Numbered from the stretch's first letter, positions 51,751 through 60,955 are shown. The stretch is 64,000 nucleotides of DNA from JBBIRW01 sp037441565 (GCA_037441565.1 JBBIRW010000002.1:62001-126000); one strand, 5' to 3'. Numbers and translations are program-made. The notes: generated by a model not told the origin, from the letters alone.

Positions 51751-52760
51751 AGCTCTCCATCTTTTCAAGAAAACTTCTCATAACAAGGAACGGATGGAAA
51801 TTCATAGCAGTTACACTCGGTGTAGGTTTTGCTGCCATAAACACCGGTGCAAACCTCCTTTATCTCATCCTTGCACTGATGCTCAGCTTCATCATTATTT
51901 CAGGCATTCTATCAGAAACGATGCTCAAAAGTATTGAAGTGGAAAGAATACTTCCCGATTACGGCATATGCGGAGAGAAGACGGAAATCATGATATCTAT
52001 TGCAAACATGAAAAAACGGATTCCCATATTTATCCTGAAAATTGAAGACCCCCTTCTTTCTTCCCCTATATTCGTTCATGGTATCGATCCCCTCCAGAAG
52101 AGATATATCTCAACTCATGCCATATTTAAAAGAAGAGGCTATGTCAATTTTTCAAAGCTTTACATCTCCACAACCTTCCCTTTTGGACTTTTCAATAAAG
52201 TTAAAACATTGAAAAAGGATCAGAGGTTACTTGTTCTACCAGGAAATAGGAATATCAGCTTAACAATTGATGATTTAACAAAAAAACAGATGTACGGTGA
52301 GCTTTTTTTAAAGGGAAGAGGCTTTGAGTTTACGGGTATAAGGGAATATCAGTATGGTGATGATCCAAGGGATATAAGCTGGAAATTTTCAGCCAAATTA
52401 TCAAAGCTCATAATTAAGAACATGAATGGTGATTATTCAAAAAGCGTTACTATTTTTCTTGACAATGCCAGAAAGGATTATGTTGATAATTCATATTCCC
52501 AGCTTTTCGAAGAATCGGTCGAGCTTGCAGCCTCATTATGTAGAACCTTTATAGAGTACGGAATTTCTGTAAGATTGCTAAGCCATTCATTCATTACCCC
52601 TTATGGATCATCAAAAGCCGATCTTATTGAACTACTTAAGGCACTTGCCCTGATAGATTTTGAGAAAAGAGAGCAGAGTTTTTGTGATAGCAGGGATTTA
52701 ATCTTTATATCACCACTGAATATCAGCGAATTGAAGAAGGAGATAGGTATTAAATCATGA
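51747..52760 (+). CDS. DUF58 membrane protein
   Basis: 337 residues. Two hydrophobic segments (about 18-55), a beta-rich middle (residues 60-150) and the DUF58 core motif FEFTGIREYQYGDDPRDISW, followed by a von Willebrand A-like region (VTIFLDNARKDYVDN). Start overlaps moxR and stop overlaps the transglutaminase gene (both ATGA). Function of DUF58 is unproven; the set is thought to act on envelope or stress assemblies. Confidence 0.9.
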   Translation: MKLSIFSRKLLITRNGWKFIAVTLGVGFAAINTGANLLYLILALMLSFIIISGILSETMLKSIEVERILPDYGICGEKTEIMISIANMKKRIPIFILKIEDPLLSSPIFVHGIDPLQKRYISTHAIFKRRGYVNFSKLYISTTFPFGLFNKVKTLKKDQRLLVLPGNRNISLTIDDLTKKQMYGELFLKGRGFEFTGIREYQYGDDPRDISWKFSAKLSKLIIKNMNGDYSKSVTIFLDNARKDYVDNSYSQLFEESVELAASLCRTFIEYGISVRLLSHSFITPYGSSKADLIELLKALALIDFEKREQSFCDSRDLIFISPLNISELKKEIGIKS

Positions 52761-54808
52761 GATTTGATATCTTTTTTGATATCTCAACCTATCTAATGGT
52801 AATAACTGGCTTCTACTCACTAATACTTGCAGGCATAATCCCACCTTTACTCTTTCCGATCCTTCTTATCCCTGTCATCCTCGGTTACCTTTTTGATAGA
52901 AGAAGGATTTCCATTCCGGATTTCTCCTGGATTAACACACCCCTGCTTCTTCTGGTTTTTCTCTTCACAATCTTTAGAATCTTCACCCAAACGGACATAG
53001 TGGATGCCTTATCGCAACTTACTATTATTATCCAGTTAGCAAAGATTCTTGCCCCAAAGAAAAGCAGAGATTATCTTTACATATTCTCCATAAGTTTTCT
53101 CCAAATACTTGTTGCATCTGTGCTGACAACATCACTGACATTTGCTTTTATATTCATAATTTATGCGATTTCTGCAACATGGGCTTTCATGGGTCATAAC
53201 TTGAATGAACAGATTTACGAACAGAATTCAGCTTCCATTACCATTCCGGCCATAAAATTGAGTCCACATTTCATATTCACAACTGTATGGGTTGTTTTTC
53301 TATCATTCTTTATTACAGCCATTCTCTTCATAACAATACCACGGCTCGGCAGCGGACTGATTCTCCCTGCAGTCTCAAGAAAAATCGTCCATACGGGTTT
53401 TTCTGATGAGGTTAATCTTGAAAAAGCCTCGCTTATAAATGAGGACAGTAGCATCGTTATAAGGGCAAAACCATTCGGAAAAATAGAAAAGCTAAGTCAC
53501 CCACTTATCTGGAGGGGGCTTGCATTTGAATCCTTTGATGGGATGAAATGGACGCAATCCTCTAACGAAATCTATCCCTTAAATCCTGCTTCTGGAGGGA
53601 TTTTTTTTCTTGATTCTAATGTGAGAGACCCTGAACCTTTAAAATGGGAAGTATATCTGGAGCCTCTGGGGACCCCACTGATCTTTATTCCATACGGGGC
53701 ATATAGACTGAATATGAACTTTCAGAGGATTTTCCACGATAAGAGTAGCAATTTATACTTACCCTTCACTCCAGGTGAATGCATCGTATATAGAGTAGAA
53801 TCATCAATGTCCCATTCACGCAAAATGGATAAAGAAACAGGCATAAATCTTCAGGACTGCCTGAATCTTCCACCAATGGGAAAAGGCATTAAGGAACTGG
53901 CAGAAAATATCACGGTCAGAGCAAAAAGCGATTATGAAAAGGCAGTCTTAATTGAAAAATACCTAAGGGAAAACTACAGCTATTCTCTTAAAGACAATCC
54001 TACAGGTATTGAGGAGTTTCTTCTTACCAGAAGGAAAGGGCACTGTGAACTCTTCGCAACTGCAATGGCTGTTATGCTGCGTCTTTCTGGCATCCCTGCA
54101 CGCCTTGTGTCTGGCTTTACTGGAGGAGAATGGAACCCTTATGGAAAATACTTCATGATCAGACAGAAGGATGCACATACATGGGTCGAAGCCTTTATAG
54201 AGCCGGATGGATGGATTGTATTTGATCCAACACCTCCCTCAACAAAGAAGGAACAGTATCCAGCCATTGTAAAAGCCGCATTCGTATACTTCGATTTTAT
54301 CAGGTATAGCTGGCAGCGGTACATCATATCCTATAACATTTATGACCAGATTGCTATTTTGAGAAAAATAAGGGAGACAAACCGTAGATGGAATGCTGAA
54401 GCACTGAGTATATTTGATTATTTTTCAAAGAAGATCCGAATTTACCGAGAAGAATTGATAATACCCGTGATCATCACATGTGCAATCTCTGCACTGTTCC
54501 TTGTTTTATATATCTTTAAAAAAATAATACCACTCTTTTTAAAATATCATGGTGAAACAGGGATATCCCGAGATTGCATATTTTATTATAAGACATTAAA
54601 TATATTATCAAAAAAGGGGTTTATAAAGAGACCATCTCAAACACCGTGGGAATTTTGCTATGAGATCAAACAGAGAAAATCTGACCTTGCCCCGTTCATG
54701 GAAAAACTCACGTCACTCTATCTAACAGTGAGGTTTGGAGGAAAGAGAATTAACGACGAGGAAAAACAGCTTATAAAGGATATACTTAATGAGATCCGCA
54801 AGAGATGA
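52757..54808 (+). CDS. Membrane-anchored transglutaminase-like protein (TgpA type)
   Basis: 683 residues. Six or so membrane helices in the first ~210 residues, a periplasmic domain, the transglutaminase-like core with Cys in RKGHCELFATAMAVMLRLSG, His in QKDAHTWVEAFIEP and Asp in IVFDPTPP, another membrane helix (about 575-595) and a cytoplasmic DUF4129-like tail. It is the partner of the MoxR/DUF58 pair. The 3' end overlaps the next gene by 20 bases. Confidence 0.92.
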   Translation: MRFDIFFDISTYLMVITGFYSLILAGIIPPLLFPILLIPVILGYLFDRRRISIPDFSWINTPLLLLVFLFTIFRIFTQTDIVDALSQLTIIIQLAKILAPKKSRDYLYIFSISFLQILVASVLTTSLTFAFIFIIYAISATWAFMGHNLNEQIYEQNSASITIPAIKLSPHFIFTTVWVVFLSFFITAILFITIPRLGSGLILPAVSRKIVHTGFSDEVNLEKASLINEDSSIVIRAKPFGKIEKLSHPLIWRGLAFESFDGMKWTQSSNEIYPLNPASGGIFFLDSNVRDPEPLKWEVYLEPLGTPLIFIPYGAYRLNMNFQRIFHDKSSNLYLPFTPGECIVYRVESSMSHSRKMDKETGINLQDCLNLPPMGKGIKELAENITVRAKSDYEKAVLIEKYLRENYSYSLKDNPTGIEEFLLTRRKGHCELFATAMAVMLRLSGIPARLVSGFTGGEWNPYGKYFMIRQKDAHTWVEAFIEPDGWIVFDPTPPSTKKEQYPAIVKAAFVYFDFIRYSWQRYIISYNIYDQIAILRKIRETNRRWNAEALSIFDYFSKKIRIYREELIIPVIITCAISALFLVLYIFKKIIPLFLKYHGETGISRDCIFYYKTLNILSKKGFIKRPSQTPWEFCYEIKQRKSDLAPFMEKLTSLYLTVRFGGKRINDEEKQLIKDILNEIRKR

Positions 54809-55241
54809 TCTTTGTAGAGAAATACCTCGATCAGGCTCATATCTCCTCTTGATTCATCTTAAGAAGGACAGAAAGATTGCAGCTGGAAAAATGGGAAAAC
54901 TTATATTCTCCAAGGGCTTTTATATTTATGCAGGAAGAGGGTTAAGTGCTCTTCCATCCAGGATTGAAAGGCATTTAAGGAAAAGAAAGAAAAGGGTCTG
55001 GCATATCGATTACCTCACCTCCCTGAGAGAAGCAGAGGTTATTAATGTGTATATATCAGATAATCCAATGTTTGAATGTCAATTCTGGAAGCAACTGGTA
55101 AAGGATGGATGGGTGTTTCTGCATAATGGATTTGGCTCATCGGATTGTAAAAACTCCTGCCCTTCACACCTCCTCTACTCACCCACCTGCAGTGGAAAAA
55201 TCCCCTTTCCCTCCTGTTTTCTTGAGGAGCTGGATATCTGA
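54789..55241 (+). CDS. DUF123 (GIY-YIG-related) protein
   Basis: 150 residues. SGSYLLLIHLKKDRKIAAGK, MGKLIFSKGFYIYAGRGLSA and RIERHLRKRKKRVWHIDYLT match DUF123, a family related to GIY-YIG nucleases; a nuclease role is unproven. The family usually ends near GFGSSDC...SHLxY; here about 16 further residues run antisense over the moaC 3' end (55179-55241). Start overlaps the transglutaminase gene, so it is the fourth gene of the moxR operon. Confidence 0.88.
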   Translation: MRSARDDLCREIPRSGSYLLLIHLKKDRKIAAGKMGKLIFSKGFYIYAGRGLSALPSRIERHLRKRKKRVWHIDYLTSLREAEVINVYISDNPMFECQFWKQLVKDGWVFLHNGFGSSDCKNSCPSHLLYSPTCSGKIPFPSCFLEELDI

Positions 55242-55673
55242 AATGATGATCTCTCTGTCCATCCCCTTGCACATATCGTAAACGGTAAGTGCTGATGCAG
55301 CAACTGCAGTCAGGGCTTCCATCTCAACACCTGTTTTACCCTCGGTCTTAACCGTTGCAGTTATTTCTATGGAATCCGAGTCTCTGTTTATGCTGAAAGA
55401 TACGTCAGCAAATGTTATTGAAAGTGGATGACAGAGAGGGATAATCTGCCAGGTATTTTTTGCCGCTGATATTCCTGCAATCCTCGCTACAGAAAACACA
55501 TCACCTTTTGCTACCTTCCCTTCAATTATAAGGGAAAGGGTTTCCTTCCTCATCTTCACAACACCCTTTGCAACAGCCTCCCTTTTTGTTAAATCCTTTT
55601 CCGTTACATCAATCATGCATGCCTTTCCTCTGTTCCCCATTTCACTTAAGGGTGTGTCCTGCTTCTTTTTCAT
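55179..55673 (-). CDS. moaC: Cyclic pyranopterin monophosphate synthase MoaC
   Basis: 164 residues. Second step of molybdopterin synthesis. ACMIDVTEKDLTKREAVAKG, KNTWQIIPLCHPLSITFADV, KTGVEMEALTAVAASALTVYD and MCKGMDREIIISDIQLLKKT are family hallmarks, with catalytic Asp and Lys in DMCKGMD. It is the only molybdenum-cofactor gene in the window. AAGGGGGG precedes the ATG at 55671-55673; 18 extra upstream codons are open but rejected. Its last ~20 codons overlap the convergent DUF123 gene. Confidence 0.94.
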   Translation of the reverse strand: MKKKQDTPLSEMGNRGKACMIDVTEKDLTKREAVAKGVVKMRKETLSLIIEGKVAKGDVFSVARIAGISAAKNTWQIIPLCHPLSITFADVSFSINRDSDSIEITATVKTEGKTGVEMEALTAVAASALTVYDMCKGMDREIIISDIQLLKKTGGKGDFSTAGG

Positions 55674-55766
55674 ATCCCCCCCTTTATAGATATCTTGCGC
55701 GGGATATTTTATATAAAATTCACACAAAAATCATCCCTTTTGCTGAAACATCACTGAATAATGATT

Positions 55767-55794
55767 TTGTCTTGAAATTTTATTAAAATATCAT
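55767..55794 (+). promoter_or_regulatory. Candidate promoter of the small secreted protein gene
   Basis: TTGTCT (55767-55772), 16-base spacer, TATCAT (55789-55794; 5 of 6). 27 bases before the ATG at 55822, in an A+T-rich gap divergent from moaC. Confidence 0.4.
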
Positions 55795-55821
55795 CAAATT
55801 GCTTAAAGGAAGGAGTAAAAG

Positions 55822-56148
55822 ATGAAAAGGGTAATACTCCTCATCACATGCGTGTTTTCCCTGCTCCTTTCAAGCAATATTCTTGCTGCAACAGAAAAGG
55901 ATTTAAAGGATGCTGCATCATATCTTGACAGACTCGCTTCCTCTCAGGGTGCAGAAGAGGTTATAAAAAGGCTTTACCAGCAGTTCAATGTGTCAGAGTC
56001 CGCAATAAAGGAACTCAGGGGCCAGAAGCTCGGATTTGGTGAAATAGGGATACTCCTTTCCCTCTCTCAGGCGACAGGTAAACCTTATTCAAAACTACTC
56101 TCAAGGTTCAAAAGTGGTGAAGAGTGGGGGGAAGATTGCAAAGGATGA
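55822..56148 (+). CDS. Small secreted protein, N-terminal part of a frameshifted gene
   Basis: 108 residues as read. Signal peptide MKRVILLITCVFSLLLSSNI ending in LAA, then a helical domain (LKDAASYLDRLASSQGAEEV, QFNVSESAIKELRGQKLGFG, EIGILLSLSQATGKPYSKLL). Reading stops shortly after SGEEWG. With one G fewer in the G6 run at 56126-56131 the frame continues as EEWGKIAKDEGVDLGRVVGD, which fits the same domain pattern, so the true product is probably encoded by 55822-56311. I do not recognise the family. AAGGAAGGAG precedes the ATG. Confidence 0.7.
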   Translation: MKRVILLITCVFSLLLSSNILAATEKDLKDAASYLDRLASSQGAEEVIKRLYQQFNVSESAIKELRGQKLGFGEIGILLSLSQATGKPYSKLLSRFKSGEEWGEDCKG

Positions 56149-56311
56149 AGGGGTTGATCTGGGAAGGGTTGTAGGAGACCTGAAAAGCTGTGCAAAAAAG
56201 ATGAAGGCGAAGGAGAGTAAAGAGGATAGGGGGTATGGTCAGGAAAAGAGGGGTGAAAGAGGCCATGGTCCTGAGAGTAAAGGTGCCGGCCACGGTAAAA
56301 TGGGCAGATAA
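56114..56311 (+). pseudogene. C-terminal part of the frameshifted small secreted protein
   Basis: Continues the preceding gene in the +1-shifted frame after the G6 run: GKIAKDEGVDLGRVVGDLKS, then a Lys/Glu/Gly/His-rich tail (KESKEDRGYGQEKRGERGHG). It has no convincing start or ribosome-binding site of its own. Either an assembly error, a true frameshift, or a programmed slip at the G run. Confidence 0.55.
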
Positions 56312-56370
56312 TGGATTGACAGTTTACTTTCCCTTTAATCTGTGATATCCAGTATCAGATCCTTTTCTGG

Positions 56371-57918
56371 ATGAATGAAATGCTTGCCAAGGTAACAAGT
56401 GCATCGACATGGGGCATAGAGGGTTATCTCATAGATGTTGAGGTGGATATCTCAGCAGGCCTTCCTGCGCTCAATATTGTTGGTCTTCCAGACAGCGCAA
56501 TAAGGGAGAGCAGGGAAAGGGTAAGGGCAGCGATAAAAAATTCAGGATATGACTTTCCAGCACAAAGGATCACGGTAAATCTTGCACCTGCAGATATAAA
56601 AAAAGAGGGCTCATCCTTTGATCTGCCCATAGCAATAGGCATAATTACAGCCTCCGGTTTTATTCCAAATGAGGCACTGATGAGAAAGCTTTTCATAGGG
56701 GAACTCTCTTTAGATGGATCAATCAATCCTGTAAAAGGGGTTCTTTCAATTACATTAACTGCGAAGAAGGAGGGGTTTGAAGCAGTCATCCTCCCTGCAA
56801 CTAATATAAGGGAGGCTACACTGATAGAGGGCATAAGAATTTATGGTATCCGCAATTTGAGTGAAGCAATCTCCTTCCTCAGAGGTGAGTATATGCCTGA
56901 GCCTGCAGTAGCAGGGATCATTCAGGATCAGGAACTATCATCAGAACAACTGGACTTCAACGAAGTAAAGGGGCAACAATTTGCAAAAAGGGCACTTGAG
57001 ATAGCTGCTGCAGGAGGCCATAACATCCTTATGATAGGACCCCCAGGTGCGGGAAAGACCATGATGGCACAGAGATTCCCAACAATCCTTCCTGATATGA
57101 CAGTAGATGAGTGCATAGAAACAACAAGGATACATTCTGTTGCAGGGACGCTGAATCCAGAAATACCCCTTATTACAAGAAGACCCTTCAGGTCTCCTCA
57201 CCACACATCATCAGATATTGCAATAATAGGTGGAGGTGCCTTTCCCAAACCGGGTGAGGTATCACTTGCCCACAATGGCGTCCTCTTCCTCGATGAGATT
57301 ACGGAATTCAGGAGAAATGTTATAGAGGCACTGAGACAGCCCCTTGAGGATGGGCGGGTAGTTGTATCACGAGCACAGGCAACCGTGGTCTTCCCATCGA
57401 GATTCATCCTTATAGGTGCATCAAATCCCTGCCCCTGCGGCAACCTGGGCAATCCCCAGAGGGCATGCATTTGCCTCCCTTCACAGATACAGCGTTACAG
57501 ATCAAAACTCTCGGGACCGCTTCTCGACAGGATTGACATACAGATAGAGATACCGCCTGTTAAATTTGCGGATCTTTCGGAAAAGGTTTCTGAAGAATCA
57601 TCGAATTCCATAAAGAAAAGGGTAGAGGTGGCAAAGAAAATTCAGAATGAGAGATTTAAAGAAAAGGGGTTTACCTCCAATGCGAGGATGAAGCCAAAGG
57701 ATATAAAGAAATACTGCAAGCTGCCAGCAGAGGCACTTTCATTTCTTGAGAGGGCTATGGACAGGCTCAAACTTTCTGCAAGGGCCTATACAAGAATCCT
57801 CAAGGTGGCAAGGACAATAGCTGACCTCGATGGATCAGAATCTATCACCACAGAACATGTTGCTGAGGCGATCCAGTACAGGAAGATGGACAGGTGGGAT
57901 ATGAGCTATAGCCTTTAA
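56371..57918 (+). CDS. comM: ComM/YifB Mg-chelatase-like ATPase
   Basis: 515 residues. N-terminal Lon-S5-like domain (LAKVTSASTWGIEGYLIDVE and SSFDLPIAIGIITASGF), AAA+ domain with Walker A GPPGAGKTMMAQRF (about 223-236) and VLFLDEITEFRR, RAQATVVFPSRFILIGASNP, the Cys-rich NPCPCGNLG segment, and a C-terminal helical domain. ComM is a helicase aiding branch migration in natural transformation. ATG at 56380 (MLAKVTSAS) is an alternative start; neither has a strong ribosome-binding site. Confidence 0.94.
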   Translation: MNEMLAKVTSASTWGIEGYLIDVEVDISAGLPALNIVGLPDSAIRESRERVRAAIKNSGYDFPAQRITVNLAPADIKKEGSSFDLPIAIGIITASGFIPNEALMRKLFIGELSLDGSINPVKGVLSITLTAKKEGFEAVILPATNIREATLIEGIRIYGIRNLSEAISFLRGEYMPEPAVAGIIQDQELSSEQLDFNEVKGQQFAKRALEIAAAGGHNILMIGPPGAGKTMMAQRFPTILPDMTVDECIETTRIHSVAGTLNPEIPLITRRPFRSPHHTSSDIAIIGGGAFPKPGEVSLAHNGVLFLDEITEFRRNVIEALRQPLEDGRVVVSRAQATVVFPSRFILIGASNPCPCGNLGNPQRACICLPSQIQRYRSKLSGPLLDRIDIQIEIPPVKFADLSEKVSEESSNSIKKRVEVAKKIQNERFKEKGFTSNARMKPKDIKKYCKLPAEALSFLERAMDRLKLSARAYTRILKVARTIADLDGSESITTEHVAEAIQYRKMDRWDMSYSL

Positions 57919-57930
57919 AAACAAGAAGGG

Positions 57931-58275
57931 GTGTGGTTGCGATATATACTCTATTTCATTATAGGAGGATTTACTGTATCACTTGCAACATATCTTGCAA
58001 GTACAGCAAGGGGACTGCTCGCCGCCTTTGTTACAAATCTCCCATTTCTTACACTCATTAGCTTCATTGCTATCTATTATGAATCAGGAGAAGGTGCTGT
58101 GCTTTCCTATGCAAGGGGGCTGATTCTAATGCTTTTGCCGTGGATTACCTATATATTTACCATAATTCTCCTTATGAAGAGGGGAGGCTTTATCCTGTCA
58201 CTTTCACTTGGAGTGCTTTTTTATATAATCTTTGCATGGTTTATTATGATGCTAAAGGGAGCTTTCCATTACTGA
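57931..58275 (+). CDS. Small integral membrane protein (GlpM/DUF3147-like)
   Basis: 114 residues with four hydrophobic helices (about 4-25, 32-50, 62-82 and 88-110) and almost no charged loops. The layout resembles GlpM/DUF3147 proteins, but the match is loose. Start codon GTG at 57931-57933 with AAGAAGGG in front, 12 bases after comM, so probably co-transcribed. Function unknown. Confidence 0.65.
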   Translation: MWLRYILYFIIGGFTVSLATYLASTARGLLAAFVTNLPFLTLISFIAIYYESGEGAVLSYARGLILMLLPWITYIFTIILLMKRGGFILSLSLGVLFYIIFAWFIMMLKGAFHY

Positions 58276-58295
58276 TACAGAATTTCGCGAATATT

Positions 58296-59738
58296 TTAAC
58301 CTTTGATACAGCCAAGAGGTCTTATTTTAGCTACCTTCCTCGATATGCCCGCCAAATGAACAACATCAACGACCTTTGATACATCCTTATAAGCATCTGA
58401 CATCTCCTCAGCAAGCGTCTCCCTATCCTGCGATAAAACAATGATACCCTTATCCTCAAGCTCCTGCTTGATGGATCGCCCTTTTGCAGATTTTATTGCC
58501 TGTGTTCTACTGAGAACACGACCTGCCCCATGACATGTCGTTCCAAATGTCTCCTCCATAGCCTTCTCCGTACCAACAAGCACATATGAACATCTCCCCA
58601 TATCTCCAGGGATCAGGACAGGCTGGCCCACATCCCTGTATATCTTCGGAACATCAGGGTGACCGGCGGGAAATGCCCTTGTTGCACCCTTTCTGTGAAC
58701 GATAACCTTTCTTGGTTTCCCATCTACTGTATGCGTTTCCACTTTCGCCACATTATGGGCAACATCGTATACCAGCTTCATGTTAAGATCCGATGGGCTC
58801 ATCCTCAGCACTTTCTCAAATGTCTCCCTTGTCCAGTGTGTGATCATCTGTCTGTTGGCAAAAGCATAATTAACGGCACATATCATCGCCCTATAGTAGT
58901 TCTGACCCTCAGGAGAATCAAAGTACGAACATGCAAGCTGTTTGTCGGGGAGTGTAATACCGGTTTTCTTCACATATTGTGAAAGTATTTTCAAGTAATC
59001 ATCGCAGACCTGATAACCGAAACCCCTTGATCCCGTGTGTATCAGAACGGTTATTTGATTCAACCTTAACCCAAAAACCTCCGCCACTTTCTCATCGTAT
59101 ATCTCCTCTACATAACCTATCTCCACAAAGTGATTCCCTGAACCTGCTGTTCCAAGTTGTTCCCTCCCCCTCTCAAGAGCCCGCTGACTTACCGCATTCG
59201 GATCAGCACCATCCATTGCTCCATTCTCCTCAATCCTTTCAAGATCTTCAGGATATCCAAATCCCTTCTCAACAGCCCATCTTGCACCCTTCTTAAGAAC
59301 CATCTTCTCTTCTTCTATTGTAAGTCTGAGGTCTCCCCTGGAACCAACCCCGGTCGGGATATTATTGAAAAGTGCCCCTATAAGCTCCCTTATCCTTCTT
59401 TCAATATCTTCCCTTGTTAGGTCCGTTCTGAGCAATCTCACCCCGCAGTTGATGTCATATCCCACCCCACCCGGTGAAATAACGCCTTCCTTTATATCAA
59501 AGGCAGCGCATCCGCCGATGGGAAATCCATATCCCCAGTGAATATCAGGCATGGCAAGTGATGCCTTTATTATGCCTGGCATCTGTGCGACATTTGCAAC
59601 CTGAATATGGGCATTATCGCGGGTTATATCCTCAATCATATCTTCGCTGGCATAAATGATTCCAGGAACGCGCATAGCCTCCGCTGGCTTAATGATCCAT
59701 CGGTATTTATCAAGCTTCTCAAGCTTTACCGAATGCAT
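58296..59738 (-). CDS. rtcB: RNA-splicing ligase RtcB
   Basis: 480 residues, no intein. Joins 2',3'-cyclic-phosphate (via 3'-phosphate) to 5'-OH RNA ends with GTP and Mn2+. Metal and GMP sites are visible: MPDIHWGYGFPIGG, SPGGVGYDINCGVRLL (metal Cys), GSGNHFVEIG, LIHTGSRGFGYQV, YDVAHNVAKVE, RKGATRAFPAGHPD and the guanylylated His in TTCHGAGRVLSR. Preceded on the same strand by archease, its known activator, 26 bases upstream. Confidence 0.97.
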   Translation of the reverse strand: MHSVKLEKLDKYRWIIKPAEAMRVPGIIYASEDMIEDITRDNAHIQVANVAQMPGIIKASLAMPDIHWGYGFPIGGCAAFDIKEGVISPGGVGYDINCGVRLLRTDLTREDIERRIRELIGALFNNIPTGVGSRGDLRLTIEEEKMVLKKGARWAVEKGFGYPEDLERIEENGAMDGADPNAVSQRALERGREQLGTAGSGNHFVEIGYVEEIYDEKVAEVFGLRLNQITVLIHTGSRGFGYQVCDDYLKILSQYVKKTGITLPDKQLACSYFDSPEGQNYYRAMICAVNYAFANRQMITHWTRETFEKVLRMSPSDLNMKLVYDVAHNVAKVETHTVDGKPRKVIVHRKGATRAFPAGHPDVPKIYRDVGQPVLIPGDMGRCSYVLVGTEKAMEETFGTTCHGAGRVLSRTQAIKSAKGRSIKQELEDKGIIVLSQDRETLAEEMSDAYKDVSKVVDVVHLAGISRKVAKIRPLGCIKG

Positions 59739-59764
59739 ATATTCAGCTTTACCTCCTCATTACA

Positions 59765-60190
59765 TTATATATCAAAAACCACCTTTCCTATCCATAAATC
59801 TCCTTCCCTTCTTACCTCAACCTGATGATAGGTTGCTGCCTTTATCTCTTTTTTAATCCTGTGATATCTTGGGTTAAATGCCTCACAGTACATTATCCCT
59901 TCTATACTCCTCTTATCGATCTTCTCAATCCATAGCCTCCTCAGCACAATATGCCTTCCGTAAAAACTGTAGATCAACTCCCCAAGCCAGTTCACGAAAA
60001 GATCCTCCCAGTCATCACCTTCAACAGTAATTTTATAGGCATTAGTCTCACCTCTTTCACCACCTTCCTTAATCTCGAGCATTATATCAAAGAGACCAAA
60101 GGCTGCATTCTGGAAAAGGTCAGACGGATCCTTTCCGTAGAAGATGACACCAAGATCAGCTGTATGATCGAAAAACTCATAATTTTTCAT
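59765..60190 (-). CDS. Archease (RtcB activator)
   Basis: 141 residues. N-terminal YEFFDHTADLGVIFYGKDPS (conserved metal-binding Asp residues), GDDWEDLFVNWLGELIYSFY in the middle and an ending GDLWIGKVVFDI. Archease promotes guanylylation of RtcB and broadens its NTP use. ATG at 60188-60190 chosen; a TTG two codons upstream is possible. Order phosphoesterase-archease-rtcB. Confidence 0.94.
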   Translation of the reverse strand: MKNYEFFDHTADLGVIFYGKDPSDLFQNAAFGLFDIMLEIKEGGERGETNAYKITVEGDDWEDLFVNWLGELIYSFYGRHIVLRRLWIEKIDKRSIEGIMYCEAFNPRYHRIKKEIKAATYHQVEVRREGDLWIGKVVFDI

Positions 60191-60208
60191 AGGCAACTGT
60201 GCGGTGGA

Positions 60209-60940
60209 TTAACGCCCTTCATAGAGCCTCAATCCCAGTCTCCTATCAAGCCCTTCCTTAACAATTTTCTCATAACATCCGTCAATATCGTATTCAACCC
60301 TGTGAAATCTTATAATCTGCTCATCAGGATCGTAAATAAGGAATGATGCCCTGGGATCAAAGTCTCTCGGCTGACCCACACTTCCCGGATTAATGAGGTA
60401 TATACCTGATGGAGAGAGCTCTATCTCATCACTTAAGTTTATCTGAAAACCCTTATCATCATACGCAAAAGCAATCCTTATATGAGTATGTCCAAAGAAT
60501 GCAAGCCTTATACCTTCCTTCTTCATCCACATAATATTCTCAATCGCAAGTTCCTTTGTGAGTATATATTCATCTGTGCTGAACACCGAGCCATGCATCA
60601 GAAGAAATGATCCATCTATATATTTCTTTCGCGGAAGATTCCGGAGATAGGATTTTTCCCTTTCACCAAGTCTTGATCTTGTCCACAGGGCAGCTTTTAA
60701 TGCGAGGCTATTAAAATTCCATGGTTCATCGAGCTCGCAAGCAATTTCGTCATGATTTCCAAGCACACCCTCAGCATTCTCCATCATGATCAGTTCAATA
60801 CACTCAACGGGATTTGGATTATATCCGACAAGGTCTCCAAGGCATATTATTTTATCCACATTGAGTGTTTTAATCGTATCAAGAACAGCCTGAAGAGCCT
60901 CCAGATTTGCATGTATGTCGGAAAGGATTGCGTATCTCAA
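60209..60940 (-). CDS. Calcineurin-like metallophosphoesterase (YfcE/MJ0936 type)
   Basis: 243 residues. Metal ligands in order: SDIHANLEA (Asp8, His10), CLGDLVGYNPNPVECIELI, GNHDEIACE, LMHGSV and FFGHTHIRIAF. Known relatives hydrolyse cyclic nucleotides or other phosphodiesters; the position 18 bases before archease/rtcB suggests RNA-end processing, which is inference. Start codon is TTG at 60938-60940 (LRYAILSDIH), with a G-rich sequence upstream. Confidence 0.88.
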   Translation of the reverse strand: MRYAILSDIHANLEALQAVLDTIKTLNVDKIICLGDLVGYNPNPVECIELIMMENAEGVLGNHDEIACELDEPWNFNSLALKAALWTRSRLGEREKSYLRNLPRKKYIDGSFLLMHGSVFSTDEYILTKELAIENIMWMKKEGIRLAFFGHTHIRIAFAYDDKGFQINLSDEIELSPSGIYLINPGSVGQPRDFDPRASFLIYDPDEQIIRFHRVEYDIDGCYEKIVKEGLDRRLGLRLYEGR

Positions 60941-60955
60941 AGTACGCCCCCACCC

